From Ferruginivarius sediminum (lineage in GTDB: Bacteria; Pseudomonadota; Alphaproteobacteria; Kiloniellales; Rhodovibrionaceae): 64,000 bases of DNA. The DNA lies in NCBI RefSeq assembly GCF_003344765.1, contig NZ_QPMH01000002.1, positions 310,001-374,000 of the forward strand, written 5' to 3'. Numbering within the stretch: position 1 is the stretch's first letter; each line of letters starts with the position of its first letter. The notes beneath the pieces were generated by a model. That model saw only the letters and a list, made by a program, of their open reading frames with translations. It ran no database searches and had not been told where the DNA came from. Of this stretch, positions 36,819-44,764 are shown piece by piece. Made by a program: the position numbers and the translations under genes.

Positions 36819-36831
36819 CAGCAACCCGGAA

Positions 36832-36850
36832 GGGTGGGCGCCGCCCACCC
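36832..36850 (-). terminator. Hairpin downstream of the DUF882 gene
   Basis: GGGTGGG (36832-36838) / CCCACCC (36844-36850), 5-base loop, about 50 bases past the DUF882 stop codon and just upstream of the candidate gcv promoter. Only a very short T stretch follows, so it is a weak candidate. Confidence 0.4.
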
Positions 36851-36900
36851 CTCCGCGGTCGCTGGATTTCGTGTCCAAGTGACGTGGCGGGGGTGGCCGT

Positions 36901-37470
36901 CTACCAGTAGCGCACCGGCCCCGTGTCGACGTGGACGAAGCCCGAATTCGGGTAGTACCCGACGCCGCCGCGCTTCAAACGTGCGGCGTTGGTGTGAAGC
37001 CGCTTCAAGCCGCAGTCCGGCAAGGCGATGTCGATGGCCATGCCGCGAAGGTGATAGCTCTTGCGGGCCACGCCGCCGTTGCTGGCCTTGACCAGCATGG
37101 CGTTCGTCTCCGGCGAGCGGTAGCCGGAGATCACCTGGAACGGCGCGTCGCTGCCGACCCGTTGTGCCAGATCGTGCAGCAGGTCGAACAACTCACGGTC
37201 GATGCGCTTCACGTCGCCCGTGCGCCAGTCGCGCAGGATGTGGTCGATATCCAGGCAGGCCGAGCGGCGATAGCTGCCTCTCTTCCAGAACGTCGTCTCC
37301 AGGCGTTCCCCGGTATGCAGGTTGTGGAAGCTGAGCTTGCGCTCGGCCGGGCGCGGCGCGGGGAAGTGCGCGAGGGCCGGCGCGCTTAGAAGGCTGAGGC
37401 CGGCGGCGCCGGCGAAAGTGAGCACGTTGCGACGAGTCGGGTGACGATGGTCGGTCTCGCGATCGGCCAC
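36901..37470 (-). CDS. DUF882 (YcbK-like, peptidase M15-type) exported protein
   Basis: Probable periplasmic murein-acting metallopeptidase fold. The 189-residue product has a Tat-type signal (RRNVLTFAGAAGLSLLSAPALA). The mature domain carries the M15-like metal-ligand pattern: ISGYRSPETNAML, SYHLRGMAIDIALP and a C-terminal SGFVHVDTGPVRYW, with His and Asp residues in the expected order. A GTG at 37470 with GGGAGA upstream is preferred to the TTG at 37485. Located between the gcv operon and an L,D-transpeptidase gene on the same strand. Confidence 0.88.
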   Translation of the reverse strand: MADRETDHRHPTRRNVLTFAGAAGLSLLSAPALAHFPAPRPAERKLSFHNLHTGERLETTFWKRGSYRRSACLDIDHILRDWRTGDVKRIDRELFDLLHDLAQRVGSDAPFQVISGYRSPETNAMLVKASNGGVARKSYHLRGMAIDIALPDCGLKRLHTNAARLKRGGVGYYPNSGFVHVDTGPVRYW

Positions 37471-37568
37471 GCGACATTCTCCCAAGTCTGTTTACCCCAG
37501 TCGGAAAAGGCTATGTCCCCTGAAAGGCGAAGACGAATTTCCACCTTCAGTCATGTGATATTGACATA

Positions 37569-39254
37569 TCACTTGGCCGATTGCGAGGCTGTTTCCCTCA
37601 CCGAAGTCTGTGACAACTCCAGGGCAGATAATGCCTGGTCCACCAGTTCGTCGCGGCCATAGACGTCGTCGCGGAAGTGGATCGTACCGCCCTCGCCGAT
37701 CCAGGCGGTCGCGTAGATCAGGTGAATCGGCAGCGAATGCTTCAGCGGCACACGGGTCGTCTTGCCGGATTTTAGGACGGCCTGCACGCGCGCCCGGTCC
37801 CATTCCGCCTGTCCGGCAAGCAGGTGGTCCAAAAGCTCCATCGGCTTGTCCACCCGGATGCAGCCGGAGGAGAAGGTGCGCTGGGCCTGCAGGAACAAGT
37901 CACGCTGCGGCGTGTCGTGCAGGTAAACGTGAAAGCGGTTCGGGAACATGAACTTGACCCGGCCCAACGGATTTTTCGGGCCGGGCGCCTGCACGAAGCG
38001 GTAGGGAATGCGCCTTGGGTCGAGCGCCGCCCAATCGACCTTCGTGGGATCGACACGGGGAGCCTCGGCCGACCAGCCGGCATAGACCTGCATGTTGTGC
38101 TCGGCGAGGTAGCCGACGTCCTGTCGGACCTTGGGCAGTACGTCCTTCCTCATGATCGTCGGCGGAACCGTCCAGGTGGGGTTCAGCTCGACATAGGTGA
38201 TCCGGTCGGAAAAGACCGGCGTCTTTCGGTAGGGGCGGCCGACGACGGCGCGCATGTACAGGCTGGTGGCGCCGCTTTCCACCAGCTCGACCTCGAAGCC
38301 GGCAAGGTTCACCAGGACGTAGCGTTCGCCCAGGTCGTCCGGCATCCATCGCCAGCGCTCCATGTTGATCTCGATTTGGCGGATGCGCGTCTCGACCGGG
38401 ATTTCAAGCTGTGCGCGTGTGCGTGGGCCGACCACACCGTCGGACTTCAGTCCGTGCCTCGCCTGATAGCGCTCCACGGCCTGCTTCAGCGCGAGGCCGA
38501 AGAATTCCGGGTCGCTGCTCGTGACCGTCAGATCGCCGGTGGCCTGGAGGTGTCGGCGCAGCGTGGCGACCTCCCGCCCCCTCATCCCCGACTCAAGCCA
38601 GCGGCCGTCGCTCACCCGTGGCCAGCCGTCGGCAGCGGCAATGCGGCGATAGGTCGTCAGCGCGCGGCGCAGGCGATGGTACCCTGGATTGGCCGGCGCC
38701 AGGTCCTTCAGATAACCTGCCGGATCGTCCGCGTTCGCCGCGCCACGCAGGATGCGCGAGATGTCCTGGCTCGGCGGCTGCGCGGCGAGGTCGGGGGCCA
38801 CCATTTCCGGCCGCAGACGGCCATGGCGAAGATCGCTGGCATAGATGAGCAGCGTGTGACTGAGCAGCAGTTCCAGCCGCGCGAGTTCCCGTGGCGTGCG
38901 TGTGTCGATCAACCGGGCGATCCGGCCGGGCGCATAGGCTTGGGAGCGAAGCCCTTCGGCTTCCGCGTTGCGCAGGACGCTCAGCAGGACGCCGCTTTTG
39001 GGCAGGGCGCCGTCTTCCCCGACCCATAACGGTGCATGATCGCGCTCGGCGTAGAAGCGGGAGAGGGCGGCGCCGCGCTCACCGTCGTCCTGGGACCACA
39101 CCATATCCCCGTTGCCGGCAAGGCCGGCTTCGATGCGGCTTTCGATCAGGTCGCGAAGCTCGCTCGCGAAAGCCTGGGGCGAGGCAATCGCTAGAAGGAT
39201 GCCCGCGAACGTCACGCGAAGAACATTGCCAAGTTGGCGGCGCCATGCCCACAT
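37569..39254 (-). CDS. L,D-transpeptidase, YcbB/LdtD-like with peptidoglycan-binding domain
   Basis: Forms 3-3 cross-links or anchors proteins in peptidoglycan. The 561-residue exported protein has a signal peptide (through ASPQAFA), an N-terminal YcbB-type scaffold region (LWVGEDGALPKSG) and a PG-binding segment (RYQARHGLKSDGVVGPRTRAQL, about 265-285). The YkuD catalytic domain has HDTPQ and FSSGCIRV, where the cysteine is the nucleophile. YVELNPTWTVPPTIMRKDVLPK is typical of the YcbB branch. Divergent from a second L,D-transpeptidase gene 79 bases away. Confidence 0.93.
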   Translation of the reverse strand: MWAWRRQLGNVLRVTFAGILLAIASPQAFASELRDLIESRIEAGLAGNGDMVWSQDDGERGAALSRFYAERDHAPLWVGEDGALPKSGVLLSVLRNAEAEGLRSQAYAPGRIARLIDTRTPRELARLELLLSHTLLIYASDLRHGRLRPEMVAPDLAAQPPSQDISRILRGAANADDPAGYLKDLAPANPGYHRLRRALTTYRRIAAADGWPRVSDGRWLESGMRGREVATLRRHLQATGDLTVTSSDPEFFGLALKQAVERYQARHGLKSDGVVGPRTRAQLEIPVETRIRQIEINMERWRWMPDDLGERYVLVNLAGFEVELVESGATSLYMRAVVGRPYRKTPVFSDRITYVELNPTWTVPPTIMRKDVLPKVRQDVGYLAEHNMQVYAGWSAEAPRVDPTKVDWAALDPRRIPYRFVQAPGPKNPLGRVKFMFPNRFHVYLHDTPQRDLFLQAQRTFSSGCIRVDKPMELLDHLLAGQAEWDRARVQAVLKSGKTTRVPLKHSLPIHLIYATAWIGEGGTIHFRDDVYGRDELVDQALSALELSQTSVRETASQSAK

Positions 39255-39333
39255 TTACCGAGGCTCCATCAATTTCCGGGGCCACAAGCCGAACGCTGCG
39301 GAAACTGGAACGAACATAGCGGACAACGTTGAC

Positions 39334-40278
39334 ATGCCAATTGCCTTTAAGGGTTTTCGCATCCTTGCGGCCGCATTCATCGGTATGCTCCAGCTTGCCG
39401 CCTGTGCCTCGGCCGAGCCGCCGAAGGATCCGCCGGCGGAGGAGTCATCGGCGGAGGCGCTCGGAATCGTCGGCGGGATGGCCAGCACGACGACCGCGTA
39501 CGAAGACACGCTGCTGGATGTCGCTTACCGTCATGGCGTGGGTTTCGTGGAACTGGTCGCCGCGAACCCCGGCGTGGACCCCTGGCTGCCTGGCGAGGGG
39601 ACGCGCGTGGTGTTGCCCAAGCAGCATATCCTGCCCGACGCACCACAGGAGGGCATCGTCGTCAATCTGGCGGAGATGCGCATCTACTATTATCCGCCGG
39701 ACGGCGCTGCGGTGCAAACCTATCCCGTCGGCATCGGGCGTTCCGGGAAATCGACACCGCTTGGTCTCACCAAGGTGGCGTCCAAGCGCAAGGATCCGAT
39801 CTGGTACCCGACCGAGGCGACGCGGAAGGACAACCCCGAGCTGCCGAAAGTCGTGCCGGCCGGACCGGAGAACCCGCTTGGCGCCCATGCGCTCGATCTG
39901 GGCTGGCCCGCTTACCTGATCCACGGGACGAACAATGTCTGGGGCATCGGCCGTCGAGTCAGCCGTGGCTGCATCCGGATGTATCCAGAGGATATCGAGA
40001 GATTGTTCGCCCAGGTGAAGCCCGGCACGCCAACCAACGTTGTCGACCAGCCGATCAAGTTTGCCTGGATGGACGGGGCGCTCTATATGGAAGCGCACAC
40101 GACCCAGGCTCAGGCGGAACAACTGGAGGAATCGGGCAGTTTCGAGCCCGACGAGGACCTGCAGCTGGCGCGCCTCGTGGGGCGCGCGCTTGGCGGCCGT
40201 CTGGTACCGCTCGACTGGCAACTGATCGAGAAAACGGCGGCGGAGCGCCGCGGTGTACCCGTGAAAGTCAGCGAGTAG
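39334..40278 (+). CDS. L,D-transpeptidase lipoprotein, ErfK/YbiS type with LysM-like domain
   Basis: A 314-residue cell-wall enzyme. Residues 1-24 form a lipoprotein signal (LAAC, Cys24), so it is probably membrane-anchored. Residues about 55-100 resemble LysM (DTLLDVAYRHGVGFVELVAANPG). The YkuD domain has IHGTNNVWGIGRRVSRGCIRM with the catalytic His and Cys. The family couples Braun-type lipoprotein or makes 3-3 links. A small Ala-zipper lipoprotein gene follows convergently, a possible substrate (inference). Confidence 0.93.
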   Translation: MPIAFKGFRILAAAFIGMLQLAACASAEPPKDPPAEESSAEALGIVGGMASTTTAYEDTLLDVAYRHGVGFVELVAANPGVDPWLPGEGTRVVLPKQHILPDAPQEGIVVNLAEMRIYYYPPDGAAVQTYPVGIGRSGKSTPLGLTKVASKRKDPIWYPTEATRKDNPELPKVVPAGPENPLGAHALDLGWPAYLIHGTNNVWGIGRRVSRGCIRMYPEDIERLFAQVKPGTPTNVVDQPIKFAWMDGALYMEAHTTQAQAEQLEESGSFEPDEDLQLARLVGRALGGRLVPLDWQLIEKTAAERRGVPVKVSE

Positions 40279-40312
40279 CCGGCGCTCCGCCCCGAATGCC
40301 GCCGACGCAGGC

Positions 40313-40615
40313 TTACTTCTGCATCGACTTCTCGAACATGCGCGAGGACCGCTCCTCCGCCGCGCGGGCATCGGCCGCGGCCTGCTCAGCCGCGCGCTCG
40401 GACGCCGCCGCGCTGTCCTGCGCGGCCTCGGCCGCTTCGCGCGCGGCCCTGGCGTCGGCGGCGGCCTGCATGGCTTCGTCCTTCGCCTCCTGAGACGTTG
40501 CACGAATCTCTGCGAGGGTCGCCCTGTCCTCCGCGCTGAGCTGCGAGCAGCCCGCGATCAGCAGGGCGGGCAGGGCGATCACACCGAACTTCTTGAAACT
40601 GTTGGTCACTTTCAT
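40313..40615 (-). CDS. Small alanine-zipper lipoprotein, Lpp-like architecture
   Basis: A 100-residue lipoprotein: signal MKVTNSFKKFGVIALPALLIAGC with the modified cysteine at residue 23. A long Ala/Glu/Asp/Arg-rich helix with heptad-like alanines (AADARAAREAAEAAQDSAAA) follows, ending in MFEKSMQK. The layout, including a C-terminal lysine, recalls Braun lipoprotein and OprI. ATG at 40615 has AGAGGGG upstream. Convergent with the neighbouring L,D-transpeptidase gene, which could attach it to peptidoglycan; that link is inference. Confidence 0.82.
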   Translation of the reverse strand: MKVTNSFKKFGVIALPALLIAGCSQLSAEDRATLAEIRATSQEAKDEAMQAAADARAAREAAEAAQDSAAASERAAEQAAADARAAEERSSRMFEKSMQK

Positions 40616-40768
40616 TCCATCCCCTCTCGTTTCTCTACGGCATGCGCGCGACATGCCACAGCAATGATGGCCGACGGCAGTTATCGCGCCATGAATTGAA
40701 CGATCTGACAAGTGCTGTGGTTCGAGAGGTCTTGGATGAACACAGGATCGCCACGCCCTATGTCCAAG

Positions 40769-41314
40769 TCAAACAGGGTTTCGGCGGTTATATTTCAACT
40801 GTTCCTTGTTCAATGCAAAGCCGACGTAGACGCGGTAGCTTGCGCCTGTCTCGCCTTCCTTCAACGGGATGGTCGGCGACACCGTTTGAACGAAGCGGCC
40901 GCGGGTCTGGTTGCCCTCCAGCGAAAAGGTGACGGGGAACTCCTCTCGCGCCACGATATTGCGCTGATTGTCGGCAATGGCGACGAAGTAGGTGAACTCC
41001 GCCGTCCCTTCCTTGCTGGCGGGGCCTTTCTCGGCCGTGAAGGCGATTTGCAGCTCGGCCTCCACGACCTGATTGCCGTCGTCTTCATCGTATTCGCAGG
41101 CCAGCGCAGCCCCGTCGATCCGCGTCTCGAAGCGGACGTCCGTCAGGTCGCGTCCGCTTCCGCTGAACGCGACGATCCGCGCCGCGTCGCGCAGCGATAC
41201 GACCTCGGGACAGGGTGGGGCCGGGCCGTCGTCGCTGGAGCATGCAGCCAGCGCGAGCGTGAGCGTCGCGGCGAGAATGCCGCCCCGGCGAGACGTCCGA
41301 TACGATGAAGCCAT
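40769..41314 (-). CDS. Lipoprotein of unknown function
   Basis: A 181-residue protein starting MASSYRTSRRGGILAATLTLALAAC with lipobox LAAC. The mature part shows a beta-rich pattern with two cysteines (PPCPEV and ALACEYDE) and EFPVTFSLEGNQTRG. No family name is recalled with confidence, though similar lipoproteins are common in alphaproteobacteria. It follows the CDGSH gene by 14 bases and is probably co-transcribed with it. Confidence 0.75.
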   Translation of the reverse strand: MASSYRTSRRGGILAATLTLALAACSSDDGPAPPCPEVVSLRDAARIVAFSGSGRDLTDVRFETRIDGAALACEYDEDDGNQVVEAELQIAFTAEKGPASKEGTAEFTYFVAIADNQRNIVAREEFPVTFSLEGNQTRGRFVQTVSPTIPLKEGETGASYRVYVGFALNKEQLKYNRRNPV

Positions 41315-41328
41315 TGGGGGAGCTGCCG

Positions 41329-41568
41329 TTATATCTTGCTGTGGGTGCCGTCGCAGAAGGGCTGCTTGCCCGTCTGCTTGCAGCCGCAGAGGTAGACGTC
41401 CTTGTCCTTGTCGGCCTTGAAGGTGATCGGGGAGAGGCCGACCTCCTTGTGCGAGCCGTCGCAGAACGGTTGTTTCTTGCTGCGCCCGCAAGCGCACCAA
41501 GCGTAGGTGCGGCCGGCTTCGACCGAAACCTTGTAAGGCGCTTTCTGTGCGACGATGGGTTCGCTCAT
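41329..41568 (-). CDS. Double CDGSH iron-sulfur domain protein
   Basis: A 79-residue protein with two [2Fe-2S] CDGSH motifs: CACGRSKKQPFCDGSH (Cys25, Cys27, Cys36, His40) and CGCKQTGKQPFCDGTH (Cys61, Cys63, Cys72, His76). Each should bind one 3Cys-1His cluster. Bacterial members are thought to take part in redox or Fe-S handling. No membrane anchor, so cytosolic. First gene of a two-gene unit with the lipoprotein at 40769-41314. Confidence 0.95.
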   Translation of the reverse strand: MSEPIVAQKAPYKVSVEAGRTYAWCACGRSKKQPFCDGSHKEVGLSPITFKADKDKDVYLCGCKQTGKQPFCDGTHSKI

Positions 41569-41743
41569 GACCCCTTCCTTCCCTCACCCCGTTTGTATTA
41601 CTGTCCGCGGCGCACCGCAGGGCCCGCCGGCGGTGGAAGCCACCGGCGCGGCCATTTTCGTGCGCGAGGGGACTCTAGGCAAGCGCCTGGGCCAGGACAA
41701 GACCCGGCCGTCACCTCGCCATGCCGGCTCATAGAGGATCATC

Positions 41744-42697
41744 ATGGGCAAGCCGCCGCTGAAGGTTTATCTCGCAGGTCCGCGCGGATTCTGTGCCGGT
41801 GTCGAACGTGCCATCGACATCGTCGAACATGCGCTCCGCAAGTATGGCGCGCCGGTCTACGTGCGCCACGAGATCGTCCATAACCGTTTCGTAGTCCAGC
41901 AGCTCGAGGCCAAGGGTGCGGTGTTCGTCGAGGATCTGGCGGACGTGCCCGCCGACAAGCCGGTGGTCTTCTCCGCCCACGGCGTCCCGAAGGCCGTTCC
42001 CGCCGAGGCGGAGCGGCGGAAGATGTTCTATATCGACGCGACCTGTCCGCTGGTCTCCAAGGTGCACCGCGAGGCCGAGCGCCAGTATGCCCAAGGCAAC
42101 ACCATCCTGATGATCGGCCACGCCGGTCACCCCGAGGTCGAGGGCACGCTCGGCCAGTTGCCGGCGGGCGCGATCAAGCTGATCCAGACGCGCGAAGATG
42201 CCGAGATCGTGGACGTGGCGGATCCGGAGCGGCTGGCTTTCGTGACGCAGACGACGTTGTCGGTGGACGATACGGCCGGCATCGTCGAGGTGCTGCAGCG
42301 CCGTTTCCCGGCGATGCGGGCGCCGAAGCAGGAGGATATCTGCTACGCGACCACCAACCGGCAGCAGGCGGTGAAGGCCCTGGCCAGCAGGGCGGAGACC
42401 ATGATCGTCGTCGGTGCGCCGAACTCGTCGAATTCCCAGCGCCTGGTGGATGTCGCGCAAAGGGCGGGCAGCGAATCGTTCATGGTGCAGCGCGCGCACG
42501 ACATCGACTGGACCCGGCTGGAGGGCGTGCGCAGCCTTGGCATCACTGCCGGCGCCTCGGCGCCGGAACTGCTGGTCGAGGAGGTGATCGCCGCCTTGCG
42601 CGAGCGCTTCGAGGTAACGCTTGAAGAGGTCCGCGTCACCGAGGAGGATGTGCAGTTCAAGCTGCCGCGCGTCCTCTTCGAGAACGTTCCGGCCTGA
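41744..42697 (+). CDS. ispH: 4-hydroxy-3-methylbut-2-enyl diphosphate reductase
   Basis: Last enzyme of the MEP isoprenoid pathway, a [4Fe-4S] protein producing IPP and DMAPP. The 317-residue protein has all three cluster cysteines: Cys17 (GFCAGV), Cys101 (DATCPLV) and Cys199 (ICYATTNRQ). VFSAHGVPK and [11 protein letters not shown] are also characteristic. Leads the ispH-thrB-rnhA cluster typical of alphaproteobacteria. Confidence 0.98.
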   Translation: MGKPPLKVYLAGPRGFCAGVERAIDIVEHALRKYGAPVYVRHEIVHNRFVVQQLEAKGAVFVEDLADVPADKPVVFSAHGVPKAVPAEAERRKMFYIDATCPLVSKVHREAERQYAQGNTILMIGHAGHPEVEGTLGQLPAGAIKLIQTREDAEIVDVADPERLAFVTQTTLSVDDTAGIVEVLQRRFPAMRAPKQEDICYATTNRQQAVKALASRAETMIVVGAPNSSNSQRLVDVAQRAGSESFMVQRAHDIDWTRLEGVRSLGITAGASAPELLVEEVIAALRERFEVTLEEVRVTEEDVQFKLPRVLFENVPA

Positions 42698-42720
42698 CGG
42701 TTCGGCGACCGGGCGCGGGC

Positions 42721-43683
42721 ATGGCGGTCTATACCGAAGTCACCGACAGCGACGTGGCGGCGTTTGTCGCGGAGTACGACCTGGGCGAGGTGGTGTCCCT
42801 CAAGGGCATCGCCGAGGGGGTCGAGAACTCGAACTACCTGCTCTCCACGACCACCGGCAACTACATCCTGACGCTCTATGAAAAGCGCGTCCGGCGGGAG
42901 GATCTGCCGTACTTCCTGGCGCTGATGGATCACCTCAGCGACCGGGGCATTCCCTGTCCTACGCCCGTGCACGGCCGCGACGGCGAGGCGCTGCGCGAAC
43001 TGTGCGGTCGTCCGGCGGCTATCGTGACGTTCCTGCAGGGCCTCTGGCCGAAGCGTGTGACGGCGGAACACTGCCGCCTGCTGGGCGGGGCGCTGGCAAG
43101 AATGCACGTGGCAGGCCGGGATTTCCCGATGTATCGGCCGAACAACCTTTCAGTGGAAGGCTGGCGCAAGCTTCTGGAGTCGTGCGACGGACGCGGCGAC
43201 GAGGTGATGCCGGGCCTGACGGAAGAACTGGAACGCGAAGTCGGCGTGCTGGAGCAGGCCTGGCCCGGTGACCTGCCGCAGGGAGTCATCCACGCCGACC
43301 TGTTCCCCGACAACGTGTTCTTCCAGGGTGACCGGCTGTCGGGCTTCATCGACTTCTATTTCGCGTGCAACGACTTCTTTGCCTATGACCTGGCGATCTG
43401 CCTGAACGCCTGGTGCTTCGAGCCCGACGATTCGTTCAATGCGACGAAGGCTCGGGCGCTTCTGCAGTCCTATTGCAGTGTTCGCCCCTTCTCGGATGAA
43501 GAGATGGCGGCCTTGCCGTTGCTCGCACGAGGCAGTGCGCTGCGGTTCCTGCTGACGCGACTGTTCGACTGGCTGAACCACCCGCCGGGCGCCTATGTCG
43601 AACCGAAAGACCCGGTCGAGTACCTGAAGAAGCTGCGTTTCCACCGCGATGTTCGCGGCCCGGCCGCCTACGGGCTGGGTTGA
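42721..43683 (+). CDS. thrB: Homoserine kinase, aminoglycoside-phosphotransferase-like type
   Basis: Phosphorylates homoserine in threonine synthesis. The 320-residue protein belongs to the APH-fold ThrB of alphaproteobacteria and pseudomonads rather than the GHMP-type enzyme. It has [24 protein letters not shown], the catalytic-loop [11 protein letters not shown] and the [17 protein letters not shown] metal-binding region. Lies 23 bases after ispH and overlaps rnhA by one base. The partner thrC is about 6 kb away. Confidence 0.95.
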   Translation: MAVYTEVTDSDVAAFVAEYDLGEVVSLKGIAEGVENSNYLLSTTTGNYILTLYEKRVRREDLPYFLALMDHLSDRGIPCPTPVHGRDGEALRELCGRPAAIVTFLQGLWPKRVTAEHCRLLGGALARMHVAGRDFPMYRPNNLSVEGWRKLLESCDGRGDEVMPGLTEELEREVGVLEQAWPGDLPQGVIHADLFPDNVFFQGDRLSGFIDFYFACNDFFAYDLAICLNAWCFEPDDSFNATKARALLQSYCSVRPFSDEEMAALPLLARGSALRFLLTRLFDWLNHPPGAYVEPKDPVEYLKKLRFHRDVRGPAAYGLG

Positions 43684-44126
43684 TGAGCGGCAGCGAACTC
43701 ATCGAGATCTTCACCGATGGCGCCTGCTCCGGCAATCCGGGGCCGGGCGGATGGGGTGCGATCCTGCGCTGGCGCGGGCACGAGAAGGAACTGTCCGGCG
43801 GGGAGGCGGAGACCACGAACAACCGTATGGAGCTGATGGCGGCGATTCGCGCGCTTGAGGCGCTGAAGCGTCCGGCGACCGTGCGCATCGTCACCGACAG
43901 CAACTACCTGCGCCAGGGGATCACGCAGTGGATCCACAACTGGCGGCGCAAGGGCTGGAAGACGGCGGACAACAAGCCGGTGAAGAACCGCGACCTCTGG
44001 CAGCGGCTGGAACAGGCGCTTGCGACGCACCGGGTCGAGTGGGAATGGACGCGCGGCCATTCCGGCCATCCGGAGAACGAGCGCGCCGACGTCCTGGCGC
44101 GCGAGGCGCTGAAGCAGTTCAAGTAG
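43683..44126 (+). CDS. rnhA: Ribonuclease HI
   Basis: Degrades the RNA strand of RNA-DNA hybrids. The 147-residue product carries the four catalytic acids Asp12 ([16 protein letters not shown]), Glu50 (NNRMEL), Asp72 (TDSNYL) and Asp136, and the [12 protein letters not shown] segment. ATG overlaps the thrB stop codon (TGATG), indicating translational coupling. Confidence 0.98.
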   Translation: MSGSELIEIFTDGACSGNPGPGGWGAILRWRGHEKELSGGEAETTNNRMELMAAIRALEALKRPATVRIVTDSNYLRQGITQWIHNWRRKGWKTADNKPVKNRDLWQRLEQALATHRVEWEWTRGHSGHPENERADVLAREALKQFK

Positions 44127-44135
44127 CAACGAAAA

Positions 44136-44167
44136 TCGGCCGGGCGACATTCATGCCGCCCGGCCGA
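44136..44167 (-). terminator. Terminator of the peroxiredoxin gene
   Basis: Perfect 11-base stem TCGGCCGGGCG (44136-44146) / CGCCCGGCCGA (44157-44167). On the minus strand it is followed by TTTTCG. It lies between convergent rnhA and peroxiredoxin genes and could also stop rnhA transcripts. Confidence 0.7.
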
Positions 44168-44180
44168 CCAATCCGGATCA

Positions 44181-44203
44181 GGCTCGCGACAGGATCGCGA
44201 GCC
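44181..44203. terminator. Second hairpin in the rnhA-peroxiredoxin gap
   Basis: Perfect 9-base stem GGCTCGCGA (44181-44189) / TCGCGAGCC (44195-44203), loop CAGGA, no T-run. Possibly a further block between converging transcripts. Confidence 0.45.
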
Positions 44204-44209
44204 ACCCGA

Positions 44210-44692
44210 TCAGACTTCCTCGATCAGCTTTTCCGCACCGGTGACCTGCAGCGCGCCGGGGCTGTCCTCCACGTGCAGGCTCTTCACGACGCCGTCCTCG
44301 ACGATCATGGCAAAGCGCTTGCTGCGGGTGCCGAGGCCGGCACCGCTGCCGTCGAATTCAAGGCCCATCGCCTTGGTGAATTCACCGTTGCCGTCGGCCA
44401 GCAGGGTCACCTTGCCCTCGGCGCCGGACGCCTTGCCCCATTCCTGCATCACGAAGGGGTCGTTCACCGACAGACAGGCGATCTCGTCCACGCCCTTGCC
44501 CTTGAAGTCGGCGGCCTTCTGGATGTAGCCGGGCAGGTGCTGCTGCGAGCAGGTCGGCGTGAAGGCGCCCGGAACGCCGATCATGGCGATCTTGCGCCCG
44601 GCGAAGTAGTCGCTTGTCTGCACCTCCTCGATGCCGCTGTCGTTCATGCGGCGGAGCGTGGCGCTCGGAATCTTGTCACCCACCTTGATCAT
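44210..44692 (-). CDS. Peroxiredoxin, Prx5/AhpE-like (thioredoxin or glutaredoxin dependent)
   Basis: Thiol peroxidase reducing hydrogen peroxide and organic peroxides. The 160-residue protein has GVPGAFTPTCSQQHLPGY with peroxidatic Cys48 and the Prx5-typical NDPFVMQEWGKA. SKRFAMIVEDGVV follows. No second resolving cysteine is seen, consistent with an atypical one-Cys mechanism using glutathione or glutaredoxin. ATG at 44692. Confidence 0.95.
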   Translation of the reverse strand: MIKVGDKIPSATLRRMNDSGIEEVQTSDYFAGRKIAMIGVPGAFTPTCSQQHLPGYIQKAADFKGKGVDEIACLSVNDPFVMQEWGKASGAEGKVTLLADGNGEFTKAMGLEFDGSGAGLGTRSKRFAMIVEDGVVKSLHVEDSPGALQVTGAEKLIEEV

Positions 44693-44764
44693 TGCGGTCT
44701 TTCCCGTTTTTCGTTGCCGTGAGAACTTTTGCGGGGCCATGGGCCCGCGTGGCGCAGAGAATCC

